49,449 bases of DNA from an uncultured Methylococcaceae bacterium (GTDB lineage: Bacteria > Pseudomonadota > Gammaproteobacteria > Methylococcales > Methylomonadaceae). The notes below the pieces were generated by a model that ran no database searches, was not told the origin of the DNA, and saw only the letters and a list, made by a program, of their open reading frames with translations. How positions within the stretch are numbered: the first letter of the stretch is position 1; every line of letters starts with the position of its first letter. Below, piece after piece: positions 41,902-49,449 of this stretch. Position numbers and translations under genes: made by a program. Where the stretch lies: contig CAIPPE010000323.1 in NCBI GenBank assembly GCA_903866825.1, positions 1 through 49,449 on the forward strand, read 5' to 3'.

Positions 41902-43242
41902 TCAAGCAATAACAGCTTTCTCGCATTCCAAAAATAAACGAATACACCCATCTATTTGTTCACTGTAAAACTCTGCACTAACCCACAAACCACCCACAGC
42001 AGCGAGCTTATTATCCAAAAATACCAACGGTATCGCCTCTCTTTCCCAAGGTGGAACACCCACTTCCTGGAACAAGTTTTTCAAGGCATGAGATCCCTGT
42101 CGACCTGGCAAACAAATTTTCTCCCCCCCTTTGCGGGCCTTTACCGTAATAACTGAACTTTGCCACTGAACTACTGAAATACCTGCTGATGAAGGCTGAC
42201 AGGATAAACTCTGACCTGAAGACAGTCTGACAGATCCTGCTCCTACAGGCCAATGACTCTCTAAAATAGGGGCAAGTAGGTCACCTTTTAAACAATACAA
42301 TTTATCTCGATAACGCCGAACGCAATAACCTTGCCCTGATAACTTCGGAGCACTATCCGTTCTTGCCGAGATCACTTCAGCCTGCAGTCTCTCAATAAAT
42401 GCTTGTGACGGCATTTTTAAGTTAAGTGTCTGAAACCATTCTCTAATAACCAAGGCTTGTAAAGAAGGCTTGCATACTAGCAACTGACTCATACAAAGTG
42501 TTTGGTCAGTCTTATTAAATATATCGATAAATATAGATTGAGCCTGTTCAGAAATCAAAACCTGCGCATCAGCACAATGTCTTGCCGACCGAGCCACCGT
42601 TTTATCACACTGGGGCCAGCGCTGTTTTAATAAAGTTATAACTTCATTGCGTAAAAAATTACGATTATAAGCGCTACTATTATTACTGGGATCTTCAACC
42701 CACTTAAGATCATGGGTTTGCGCATAATCATTAATAGCCTGTTTTGTAACGTCAAGTAACGGTCTCAACAAAACTCCCTGACCAAAAGCTATGCAGTGAG
42801 GCATTCCTGATAAACCACGCAAACCACTTCCACGCATTAATTGCAATAAAACAGTTTCTAGCTGATCTTCCCGGTGTTGAGCGACCAAAAGCACATCATT
42901 ATCCGCCATTAATGACTTTAACGCTTGATAACGGGCATTTCTAGCGGCTTCTTCAGGGCTTTCTCCCTGACCAGCCTCAGCATTGACACGCAATACTCTA
43001 AAGCCAACGCCCAAACCCTCTGCTATATCCTGACAATGCCCAGACCAGGATTCCGCCTCAACTTGCAAGCCATGATGGATATAAACCGCAATTAACTTAG
43101 TTTTAAGGACTGAGTTACACGCACATAAATGTAATAAAACATGAGAATCAATCCCGCCACTGTATCCAATATAAACACGGGGTGCGTCATAACAATGTAC
43201 TAATGCATGCTCAATGGAATTTAGCGTCAGCAGCTCTGTCAT
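41902..43242 (-). CDS. tilS: tRNA(Ile)-lysidine synthase
   Basis: A 446-residue N-type ATP pyrophosphatase that converts C34 of tRNA(Ile2) to lysidine so that it reads AUA. The PP-loop is SGGIDS (28-33). The motifs HHGLQVEAESW, AQHREDQLETVLLQLMRGSGLRGLSGM and DPSNNSSAYNRNFLRN are typical, and a C-terminal TilS substrate-binding domain follows. Its presence fits the use of AUA codons here. Confidence 0.95.
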   Translation of the reverse strand: MTELLTLNSIEHALVHCYDAPRVYIGYSGGIDSHVLLHLCACNSVLKTKLIAVYIHHGLQVEAESWSGHCQDIAEGLGVGFRVLRVNAEAGQGESPEEAARNARYQALKSLMADNDVLLVAQHREDQLETVLLQLMRGSGLRGLSGMPHCIAFGQGVLLRPLLDVTKQAINDYAQTHDLKWVEDPSNNSSAYNRNFLRNEVITLLKQRWPQCDKTVARSARHCADAQVLISEQAQSIFIDIFNKTDQTLCMSQLLVCKPSLQALVIREWFQTLNLKMPSQAFIERLQAEVISARTDSAPKLSGQGYCVRRYRDKLYCLKGDLLAPILESHWPVGAGSVRLSSGQSLSCQPSSAGISVVQWQSSVITVKARKGGEKICLPGRQGSHALKNLFQEVGVPPWEREAIPLVFLDNKLAAVGGLWVSAEFYSEQIDGCIRLFLECEKAVIA

Positions 43243-43256
43243 GCCCGATTCAAATC

Positions 43257-43292
43257 GCTCAAGGCCAGTTGTTTGTTAAACAGACCTTGAGC
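43257..43292. repeat. Inverted repeat upstream of tilS
   Basis: GCTCAAGG and CCTTGAGC form an 8-bp perfect stem, with an inner TGTTT-GTT-AAACA stem. It lies just upstream of tilS and just after the cytochrome gene stop. It could end the cytochrome transcript or fold in the tilS leader; there is no T-run. Confidence 0.5.
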
Positions 43293-43299
43293 ACAGCCA

Positions 43300-44205
43300 T
43301 TACTTTTTAATCTTGCTTTCAATAAACGGCCAGGCATGAGTTAACCATTGTTCTTTTAAGTACAAACTAACAGGTACGATTTGTTTAGCAACACGCTTCA
43401 CAAAACCCCAGACTCTATCGGCAACAGACGCCCCAGGGCTATCCCGCCATTCTAAATACCGCGAACCGAATCCTTTAACAAACACAGTCTGATACAGCCA
43501 CATTTCGGTAATAGAAGTCACCCACATAAACATGAACGAAACGCCCATACCCATACCGGCAAAAATAACCAGCCAGGCAAAAACAGGGTGAATTTTGGTC
43601 AGCCACCAAGACATAATATCTGCCACTAGGAAAGCATAAGGCATTCCGATAGCAATACATTTATATTGCATGGTAGTCGTCTCAGCAAAGTTAAAAATCA
43701 ACCCCACAAACATGAAGATAAAACTTATGCCAAATAAATGAATATGAGATACGCGCGTTAGCGATGAAAAAGTCGCGCCGGTATCCTGTGCAGTGTAAGG
43801 CTTTAAGCCCTCAAATTCAGTAAAATTAGGAATGCCCGACGCCTCTTTGTTATGACACATAACACAGCGGGTTTGGACTATTGCTTCAATTCCATCACTT
43901 TTATAATTGGAAAGGTCAGCACCATCTCTGACCCAATCCATTATTTTGAAACGCTCCTGTTCAGGCGCATTTTCTTTCATGGAGCCATTCAATTTTTGTT
44001 CAAGCACGGTCCCCGAGCGGTTACCATAATAGCTATACACGATATCATCGACGGATAAACCGAATTTCCCATCGGCCATACCATGCGTAAATAAAATTTG
44101 GATTAGCGCAAAAAGATAGCCTATTCCAACAGCGCAGAGATACCCTGTAAACAAGACTTTAAGCGGTGTTTCGTGATCTTTTAAAGCGGTATATTTTGAA
44201 GTCAT
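43300..44205 (-). CDS. Membrane-bound c-type cytochrome, function unknown
   Basis: A 301-residue protein if started at the ATG at 44205; the frame is open to 44307 but the extra 34 residues look non-coding. One membrane helix (about 17-40) is followed by a periplasmic domain of roughly 110 residues with one haem-c motif, CVMCH (114-118). Three more membrane helices follow, each flanked by aromatic residues. His154 and His156 (SHIHLFGISF) and His206 (KIHPVFAW) lie at or near helix ends and could bind a further haem. I do not recognise a characterised family. It might carry electrons to or from the quinone pool. No oxidase genes are adjacent. The ribosome site is weak. Confidence 0.75.
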   Translation of the reverse strand: MTSKYTALKDHETPLKVLFTGYLCAVGIGYLFALIQILFTHGMADGKFGLSVDDIVYSYYGNRSGTVLEQKLNGSMKENAPEQERFKIMDWVRDGADLSNYKSDGIEAIVQTRCVMCHNKEASGIPNFTEFEGLKPYTAQDTGATFSSLTRVSHIHLFGISFIFMFVGLIFNFAETTTMQYKCIAIGMPYAFLVADIMSWWLTKIHPVFAWLVIFAGMGMGVSFMFMWVTSITEMWLYQTVFVKGFGSRYLEWRDSPGASVADRVWGFVKRVAKQIVPVSLYLKEQWLTHAWPFIESKIKK

Positions 44206-44483
44206 TGGTGTCAACTTTATGAATAAACTGGACTGAATATTAAGATTTATAGCACATTTCACACCATTCATTAATAATCTTCTTACATTAATGAAAAAAA
44301 CCGGCATAAAACTGCTAACACATTCTAATCAAACAACATTAAACAGCATACATTTTAAAATACTCAAATCACCCCTACAGAAAAAACAAGAGGGCTCTGT
44401 TATTTTGGTGCAAAACACACAGTCATGCACAAAACAAAGCACCGAAAATAGCCAAATTAAGAACACAGAAAACCACTGCTTAA

Positions 44484-45194
44484 TTACCCGGACTCAAATA
44501 AAGACCGGTAAGAAACATACATCATGGTAGATGTCAGCATATATAAAACAGGCGTTAACAACGGTGTTACGGTCATGCAGAGCATTGCTTGAGCCGCTAA
44601 AAAACCAAGCATTTTATAAATAGCCTGCTGATTTCTTCTCAACATCACATTACCCTGCTCTCTTGCCTGACTCCAGGCATAGTCTTTGAATAACATCAAA
44701 GGGTAACTAAACCAACTCGCAAAAGTTGTTAACATTAACAAAGTAAATATTAAAGTAACATTCGCATAAGCATAAATCCAACTGGCAAGCTCTCGTGTAT
44801 GACGATAACTCAGCTTTTCTGGTGTTAATTCCCAATAAAAAAAGAATCGACTCACCTTATAAAACTCACCCAAGAATAAATAGGCGACGACCATAAATGC
44901 AAACCAAAAGATCACAATGGCACCTGCGGCTAGAACCGCTAAAGGCAGACTTTTTCTCAACGCCCAAGGCAAGCTAACCGGATTTTCTACCGTATATTTA
45001 AGATCTATATACTTGGCAACACCCACACCCACAAACAAAGCCGTCACAGAAAACAAAATACCAAGCAGTAAAGACGCTTTGCCAAGGGGCATTAATACCC
45101 CCACGAGCACCGTATAGCCAACCCAAACAAAAGGTCCGCAAGTAATAAACAGCAGAGATTGGCGCAGCCAATCACTGAAGCTTTGCTTTTTCAC
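44484..45194 (-). CDS. Polytopic membrane protein of unknown function
   Basis: A 236-residue inner-membrane protein with about five or six hydrophobic segments (roughly 14-36, 41-60, 84-110, 143-168, 196-225) and short charged loops. I do not recognise a family. It overlaps the 3' end of trpS by four bases, so it is translated from the trpS message. The 278 bases after it, up to the cytochrome gene, hold no feature I can support. Confidence 0.78.
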   Translation of the reverse strand: MKKQSFSDWLRQSLLFITCGPFVWVGYTVLVGVLMPLGKASLLLGILFSVTALFVGVGVAKYIDLKYTVENPVSLPWALRKSLPLAVLAAGAIVIFWFAFMVVAYLFLGEFYKVSRFFFYWELTPEKLSYRHTRELASWIYAYANVTLIFTLLMLTTFASWFSYPLMLFKDYAWSQAREQGNVMLRRNQQAIYKMLGFLAAQAMLCMTVTPLLTPVLYMLTSTMMYVSYRSLFESG

Positions 45195-46204
45195 AATGAA
45201 ATCCTGGAAATCCCTACTGCTTTACGTAATTCTTTGATAAACGGCACACTGACAGCTCTGGCTTTAAGCGCACCTTCCAGTAACTGTTGTTCAATATGCT
45301 CAGGCGCTTGCATCAATGCCTCATAGCGCTCCCTTGCTGGCGTAATATGATCATTAATATGTTCAAATAAAACCCGTTTCATTTCTCCCCAGGCAATCCC
45401 CTCAGCATAACGCTGACGTATTTCAAGCACTTGCTCTGTCGTCGCAAACGATTTATAGATACTAAAGAGTGTGCAATCATCTGGATTTTTAGGCTCGCCC
45501 GGCTCTAAGGAATTGGTTTTAATTTTATTAATCAGTTTCTTTAATTTCTTCTCAGGCTCAAAAAGAGGAATCGTATTGTTATAACTCTTGCTCATCTTCC
45601 GACCATCTGAACCCAACAAGGTTGCACCGTGTTCATCAATCACCGCTTCAGGCAAGGTAAAATGCTCCCCGTAGATATGATTAAAACGCGCCCCAATATC
45701 CCTCGCCATTTCAATATGCTGTATCTGATCTTTACCGACCGGCACTTTATTGGCATTAAACATTAAAATATCAGCAGCCATTAATATCGGATAACTAAAT
45801 AACCCCATATTAATGCCTTTATCTTGATCGTTTTCACCGCTCTGCTCATTTTCTGCAACCGCCGCCTTATAAGCATGCGCTCTATTCATCAACCCTTTAG
45901 AGGCCACACAGGTCAGCATCCAGGCTAACTCCATAATCTCAGGCACATCTGATTGCCGATAAAACACCGCATTGGATGTATCCAAGCCTAAGGCTAACCA
46001 GGTTGCTGCAATTTCCAGACTAGACTGTCTGACGCGGTCTGGCTCCTGACATTTAATCAAGGCATGATAGTCTGCGAGAAAATAAAACGGCACCACATTC
46101 TCATCTTTGCTCGCGGCGATAGCCGGTCTAATTGCACCGACATAATTACCTAAATGCGGCGTGCCTGTCGTAGTAATACCTGTTAAAACGATTGCTTTAG
46201 TCAT
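45191..46204 (-). CDS. trpS: Tryptophanyl-tRNA synthetase
   Basis: A class I synthetase of about 337 residues that charges tRNA(Trp). The HIGH-type motif is TPHLGNYVGA and the KMSKS motif is GRKMSKSYNN. GKDQIQHIEMARDIGARFN is also typical. The ATG at 46204 has a GGA-containing ribosome site; a start three codons upstream lacks one. Confidence 0.96.
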   Translation of the reverse strand: MTKAIVLTGITTTGTPHLGNYVGAIRPAIAASKDENVVPFYFLADYHALIKCQEPDRVRQSSLEIAATWLALGLDTSNAVFYRQSDVPEIMELAWMLTCVASKGLMNRAHAYKAAVAENEQSGENDQDKGINMGLFSYPILMAADILMFNANKVPVGKDQIQHIEMARDIGARFNHIYGEHFTLPEAVIDEHGATLLGSDGRKMSKSYNNTIPLFEPEKKLKKLINKIKTNSLEPGEPKNPDDCTLFSIYKSFATTEQVLEIRQRYAEGIAWGEMKRVLFEHINDHITPARERYEALMQAPEHIEQQLLEGALKARAVSVPFIKELRKAVGISRISL

Positions 46205-46240
46205 ATCATCCATCTATTTATAATTATTGTGCGCGGAATA

Positions 46241-47536
46241 TTACCTAATTTCCGCCAGATAACCAACCATATAACCCTCTTCGGCCGTCACTAATTGCGT
46301 CATAAGCGTCTGGTTTTCTATTGATTCATCGCTATTGATGACACTAGCCACTTTAAGATAATTAGGCGTGTAACCAAACACCCGTTGCTTGCCATTATCC
46401 AAGGGCTCACTATAGCCTTCCCATAAGACTGGAAACGACTGGCCGATATTTTCCTGGCAAAACGCCTGCTTCATGGTGTTCGCTAAGCTATGTAATTGCT
46501 GGCTACGGCTTTTTTTAATTTCAGTCGCTACGGGGTTGGGCAGAGTCGCTGCTTTAGTGCCTTCTCGACTTGAGTAAGTAAAAATATGAATATGCCCAAA
46601 GCCAATTTGCTTAATAAAATCGTAACTGTCTTGCCACTCTTCTTCGGTTTCTCCCGGAAAGCCAACAATAATATCAGTGGTGATATTAAAGTAGGGGATT
46701 TGTAAGCGTAGCTGTTTAACGATAGTAGCAAACTCTTCTGTTTTACAGCGCCGCGCCATTCTTCTCAGCACAGTGTCCGAGCCACTTTGTAACGGTAAAT
46801 GCAAATGCGGCATCAACCGGGGATTCTCAAACAACGTAAAGAAATTGTCAGGCAATTCCCAAGGCTCTAAAGAACCCAGCCTTAACCGTGGAATAGTCGT
46901 TTCTGTTAAAATGGCACTGATCAAATCAGACAGATTATTGCCTAAATCACTGCCATATCCCCCTAAATGCACGCCGGTTAAAATCACTTCAGTAATACCT
47001 TGCTGATGTAGCGCGTTAATCTCATCAAGCACCGCTTGCACCGGACGACTCGATTCTTCACCCCGCGCAACCGTCACAATACAAAACGTACAGCGATAAC
47101 GACAACCATCTTGCACCTTAACAAACGCACGTTGTCGCCCACGTGTAAACAAAGAGATTTCACCGGGTTCTGTCGACATGGCCGGCATCACTTCCATGTT
47201 TAACTCGGTTAAAGTCCTTTCTACCAATTGATCTTTATCTTTATTGCTGATGACCAAATCAACGCCCATCAAAGACGCGGCTTCTTCCTGATTTAGGGTC
47301 GCATAACAACCACTGACAACCAGCTTGGCCTGCGGATTATCCCGATGGATACGACGTACTAACTGCCGCGATTTTCTAGCTGCATCCTGAGTCACTGCAC
47401 ACGAATTGATCACAATCAAATTAGCCGCCTCTGCCTGACGCGTTATTTGATGCCCAGACTTTTGAAACGCCTGAGCCCACGTTTCCAATTCGGCTTCATT
47501 AAGACGACAACCCAGTGTTTTAAGGTGAACTTTCAT
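46241..47536 (-). CDS. mtaB: tRNA t6A37 methylthiotransferase MtaB
   Basis: A 431-residue radical-SAM enzyme of the MiaB family that adds a methylthio group to t6A37. Numbering from the TTG just before the start, the auxiliary cluster ligands are Cys11, Cys47 and Cys78, and the radical-SAM cluster is Cys146, Cys150 and Cys153 (CRYRCTFC). The N-terminus (VHLKTLGCRLNEAE) marks MtaB rather than MiaB or RimO. A C-terminal TRAM-like domain is present. A TTG and an ATG are adjacent; the ATG at 47536 is preferred. It is three bases past the preceding gene's stop. Confidence 0.93.
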   Translation of the reverse strand: MKVHLKTLGCRLNEAELETWAQAFQKSGHQITRQAEAANLIVINSCAVTQDAARKSRQLVRRIHRDNPQAKLVVSGCYATLNQEEAASLMGVDLVISNKDKDQLVERTLTELNMEVMPAMSTEPGEISLFTRGRQRAFVKVQDGCRYRCTFCIVTVARGEESSRPVQAVLDEINALHQQGITEVILTGVHLGGYGSDLGNNLSDLISAILTETTIPRLRLGSLEPWELPDNFFTLFENPRLMPHLHLPLQSGSDTVLRRMARRCKTEEFATIVKQLRLQIPYFNITTDIIVGFPGETEEEWQDSYDFIKQIGFGHIHIFTYSSREGTKAATLPNPVATEIKKSRSQQLHSLANTMKQAFCQENIGQSFPVLWEGYSEPLDNGKQRVFGYTPNYLKVASVINSDESIENQTLMTQLVTAEEGYMVGYLAEIR

Positions 47537-47539
47537 CAA

Positions 47540-48769
47540 TTACCCAAAGAACCAATATCCCACTACGATTGCAGCGAAAATACCTGAAAAATCGGCTATT
47601 ATCCCACAAACAGCAGCATGACGAATACGTTTGATACCGACAGCACCAAAGTAAATGGCCAGGACATAAAATGTCGTTTCAGTACTGCCCTGCACAATCG
47701 AAGCTAACCGCCCCGCGAATGAATCCGCTCCGTGGGCCTTCATGGTATCAATCATCATGGCTCTGGCGCCGCTACCACTAAATGGCTTCATCAATGCCGT
47801 GGGTAAGGCATCAACAAAACGACTATCCAACCCCACAGAATTTACACCGACTCTCACTAAGTCAGCCAGTAAATCCAATGCGCCACTGGCTCTAAATACC
47901 CCAATCGCCACTAACATCGCAACCAGATAAGGCACTATTAATATAGCCGTTTGAAAGCCTTCTTTTGCACCCTCGATAAACGCATCATAGGCATTAATAC
48001 CTTTATACATCGCCCGGACAATAAAACAAATAATTAACGAAAATAAAACCACGTTACTGATAATAGACGATTGCTGAAGCATTTGTTCTTGCGACAAGTT
48101 AGAAAAATAGGCCAACAAACCACCTACTACAACAGTAAAGCCACCCAGATAAGCCAGCACCACTTTATCGAACAGGTTTATCTTTTGCACGAGTGATACC
48201 GAGAATAAACTCATCATTGCTGACACATAAGTGGCAATTAAGATGGGTATAAACACATCCGTGGGATTCGCTGCACCGAGCTGAGCGCGATAGGTAAAAA
48301 TAGTCACTGGAAATAACGTAACCCCTGCTGTATTAATCACTAAAAACAGGATTTGCGCGTTAGTAGCCGTGTCGTGTGTAGGATTTAATGTTTGTAACTC
48401 TTTCATGGCTTTTATGCCCAAAGGGGTTGCGGCATTATCCAGCCCTAAGGCGTTCGCTGCAATATTCATTACAATTGAACCTAACGCAGGATGACCTTTT
48501 GGTACTTCGGGCATTAACCGGCTGAATAAGGGTGTAAGACCCCGGGTGATTATCTCAATAAAACCGCTCTTTTCCCCGATCTTCATAATGCCTAACCATA
48601 AGGCTAAGATACCGGTTAAACCTAGAGATATTTCAAAGGCTGATTTCGATAGCTTGAATAGGGATTCTACGATCTGTGCGAAGACCTGCTGATCGCCTAG
48701 AATTAGCAGCTTAAAGAGCGCGGTGAGAAAAGCAATCAGGAAGAAAGAAATCCAAATGATATTTAGCAC
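47540..48769 (-). CDS. SpmA-SpmB fusion, nucleoside-recognition (Gate) membrane protein
   Basis: A 409-residue polytopic protein. The first half resembles SpmA (GLTGILALWLGIMKIGEKSG and NALGLDNAATPLGIKAM) and the second half SpmB (FRASGALDLLADLV, GSGARAMM, VQGSTETTFYVLAIYFGAV). In Bacillus the two are separate spore-maturation proteins; in non-sporing proteobacteria the fused form is common and its transport role is unknown. It is upstream of, and nearly abuts, mtaB. The 270 bases before it, up to the hicA remnant, contain no gene I can support. Confidence 0.88.
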   Translation of the reverse strand: MLNIIWISFFLIAFLTALFKLLILGDQQVFAQIVESLFKLSKSAFEISLGLTGILALWLGIMKIGEKSGFIEIITRGLTPLFSRLMPEVPKGHPALGSIVMNIAANALGLDNAATPLGIKAMKELQTLNPTHDTATNAQILFLVINTAGVTLFPVTIFTYRAQLGAANPTDVFIPILIATYVSAMMSLFSVSLVQKINLFDKVVLAYLGGFTVVVGGLLAYFSNLSQEQMLQQSSIISNVVLFSLIICFIVRAMYKGINAYDAFIEGAKEGFQTAILIVPYLVAMLVAIGVFRASGALDLLADLVRVGVNSVGLDSRFVDALPTALMKPFSGSGARAMMIDTMKAHGADSFAGRLASIVQGSTETTFYVLAIYFGAVGIKRIRHAAVCGIIADFSGIFAAIVVGYWFFG

Positions 48770-49039
48770 GTTAGGGGGGAGGAGAGAATTTGATTTAAGG
48801 TCGGATAGATGAAGTAATTATAATAGCTTTATCCGATAGAATGAGAGTTGTTAACGTTCGGCAACACGAAAGCTTGAAAATGGCGCTTGTGACAATGTTA
48901 TTAAGCTGGGATACTTTGGCAAAGACAGTTGAACTTTCTATCTGTTTTGTATTAATGTACGACTGCATAGTTGGGCGAGCAACTACACATTCGTGTTTCG
49001 CGACATCTCATTCCAAAAGCAAATAATTCGAATATAAAA

Positions 49040-49230
49040 ATGCCTCCTAAGATTAAAGAACTAGTTCGTGATTTAGAAATGGCTGGTTTTATTAATAGAG
49101 GTGGCAAAGGTATCATAGAAACTATGAACACCCAAACGGTAGCCGAATTACTATTTCTGGGCACCTATCAGATGATGCTAAACTCTATCAAATTCGCGAG
49201 ACAAAGAAAAAGATTGTGGAGTCAAAATAA
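49040..49230 (+). pseudogene. hicA: hicA toxin gene with a one-base frameshift
   Basis: The first frame reads MPPKIKELVRDLEMAGFINR-GGKG, the N-terminus of HicA mRNA-interferase toxins. The second frame then reads HRNYEHPNGSRITISGHLSD and continues DDAKLYQIRETKKKIVESK to a stop at 49228-49230. The two parts join at 49112-49113, where the codon for the Ser of the family motif GGKGSHRN has only two bases (AT). One base has been lost there, just before the catalytic His, so the toxin is not made in full length. Without the lesion it would be a normal-size HicA of about 64 residues. The original start has a poor ribosome site. Confidence 0.85.
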
Positions 49231-49325
49231 TGAAAGAAAGTGACCGCTATATTAAAATTGTTGAATGGCCTGATGAAGATGGATGTTTTGTTGGCTCTTG
49301 TCCCGGAATAACTGATGTTACGTAG
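49230..49325 (+). pseudogene. hicB: hicB antitoxin fragment, cut by an insertion sequence
   Basis: The ATG overlaps the hicA stop (TAATG), the usual hicAB coupling. The frame reads MKESDRYIKIVEWPDEDGCF and then VGSCPGIT, the N-terminal strand pair of HicB. Similarity stops near 49314 and the frame closes at a TAG. About 30 residues of a protein that is normally over 100 remain. The rest may lie beyond the insertion sequence, outside the window. Confidence 0.82.
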
Positions 49326-49449
49326 CTACATCTGAAAAGGTGTATTATTTCAGTATGGAAAAAATAAAATTAGAACTCTACACAGACTACCTGATATGCA
49401 ATAACGGATTCGCAACGGCGACCGGGTTGTCGGCCATGATAGACGGGGA
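49314..49449 (+). mobile_element. Left end of an insertion sequence with transposase start, running off the window
   Basis: From 49355 an open frame MEKIKLELYTDYLICNNGF followed by ATATGLSAMIDG continues to the window edge. It resembles the N-terminus of DDE transposases that begin with a similar LYTDYL...ATATGLSALL segment. Hinge and catalytic residues are outside the window. Its start lies about 40 bases after hicB homology ends, as expected for an IS with a short 5' end; the exact terminal repeat and target duplication cannot be defined from one side. Confidence 0.6.

Noticed and set aside
44291-44530. 79-codon plus-strand open frame
   Set aside because: Low-complexity polar product, overlaps the membrane-protein gene, no ribosome site and no recognised family.
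48841-49026. 61-codon plus-strand open frame before hicA
   Set aside because: No ribosome site and no family features; likely chance in a gene-poor stretch.
49109-49116. Programmed frameshift in hicA
   Set aside because: No slippery heptamer suited to the needed shift and no stimulatory hairpin seen; a simple deletion explains it, and hicB is also broken.
48971-49243. 90-codon frame containing the HicA N-terminus
   Set aside because: The upstream 23 codons and the part after GGKG are not HicA-like; the true gene is the frameshifted 49040-49230.

Overview
The window looks like chromosomal DNA of a Gram-negative gammaproteobacterium with moderately low G+C. Gene content and order repeat several gammaproteobacterial blocks: rluD-pgeF divergent from bamD; mreBCD-mrdA-rodA-mltB-rlpA-dacA-ybeD-lipB-lipA; ftsB-ispD-ispF-truD; and pyrG-kdsA-eno. 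A methylotroph or methanotroph of the order Methylococcales is a reasonable guess, from overall flavour, a type III glutamine synthetase and a REP-like element, but no methane-oxidation gene is present and this is not proven. I saw no rRNA, tRNA or CRISPR array.

Layout. 1-4.0 kb: a small PAS protein and a CheB-CheR-PAS signalling protein. 4.0-7.6 kb: a ZIP metal transporter, pgeF and rluD on the minus strand, with bamD divergent. 7.6-9.8 kb: a SCO1-type copper chaperone, a prolyl iminopeptidase and a small secreted protein. 9.9-21.1 kb: a long minus-strand run for the cell-wall elongation machinery, ending in D-amino acid transaminase, ybeD and the lipoate genes lipB and lipA. 21.3-24.5 kb: gatCAB, divergent from mreB. 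24.6-35.1 kb: a nitrogen-assimilation island with amtB, glnK, ntrC, ntrB, glnA (type I), a BBP2-type porin and glnN (type III glutamine synthetase). 35.2-43.2 kb: truD, ispF, ispD, ftsB, eno, kdsA, pyrG and tilS. 43.3-48.8 kb: an unusual membrane c-type cytochrome, an unknown membrane protein, trpS, mtaB and an SpmA-SpmB fusion. 49.0-49.4 kb: a decayed hicAB toxin-antitoxin locus interrupted by the start of an insertion sequence that runs off the edge.

How the genes work together. The nitrogen island reads as a self-contained regulon. Four sigma-54 (-24/-12) promoters are visible, upstream of glnK-amtB, ntrBC, the porin and glnN. Each has a 17-bp NtrC-like box (GCACC-N5-GG type) 80-210 bp upstream; at glnK and glnN there are two boxes, the second one weak at glnN, with centres exactly 29 bp apart. 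NtrB/NtrC would sense nitrogen through GlnK and switch on ammonium uptake, an outer-membrane channel and a second glutamine synthetase together.

The points most worth a second look are this regulon and its porin; mreC, whose conserved N-terminus is only recovered by starting at an ATA codon behind a good Shine-Dalgarno sequence; the hicA frameshift plus IS-truncated hicB; and the membrane cytochrome.
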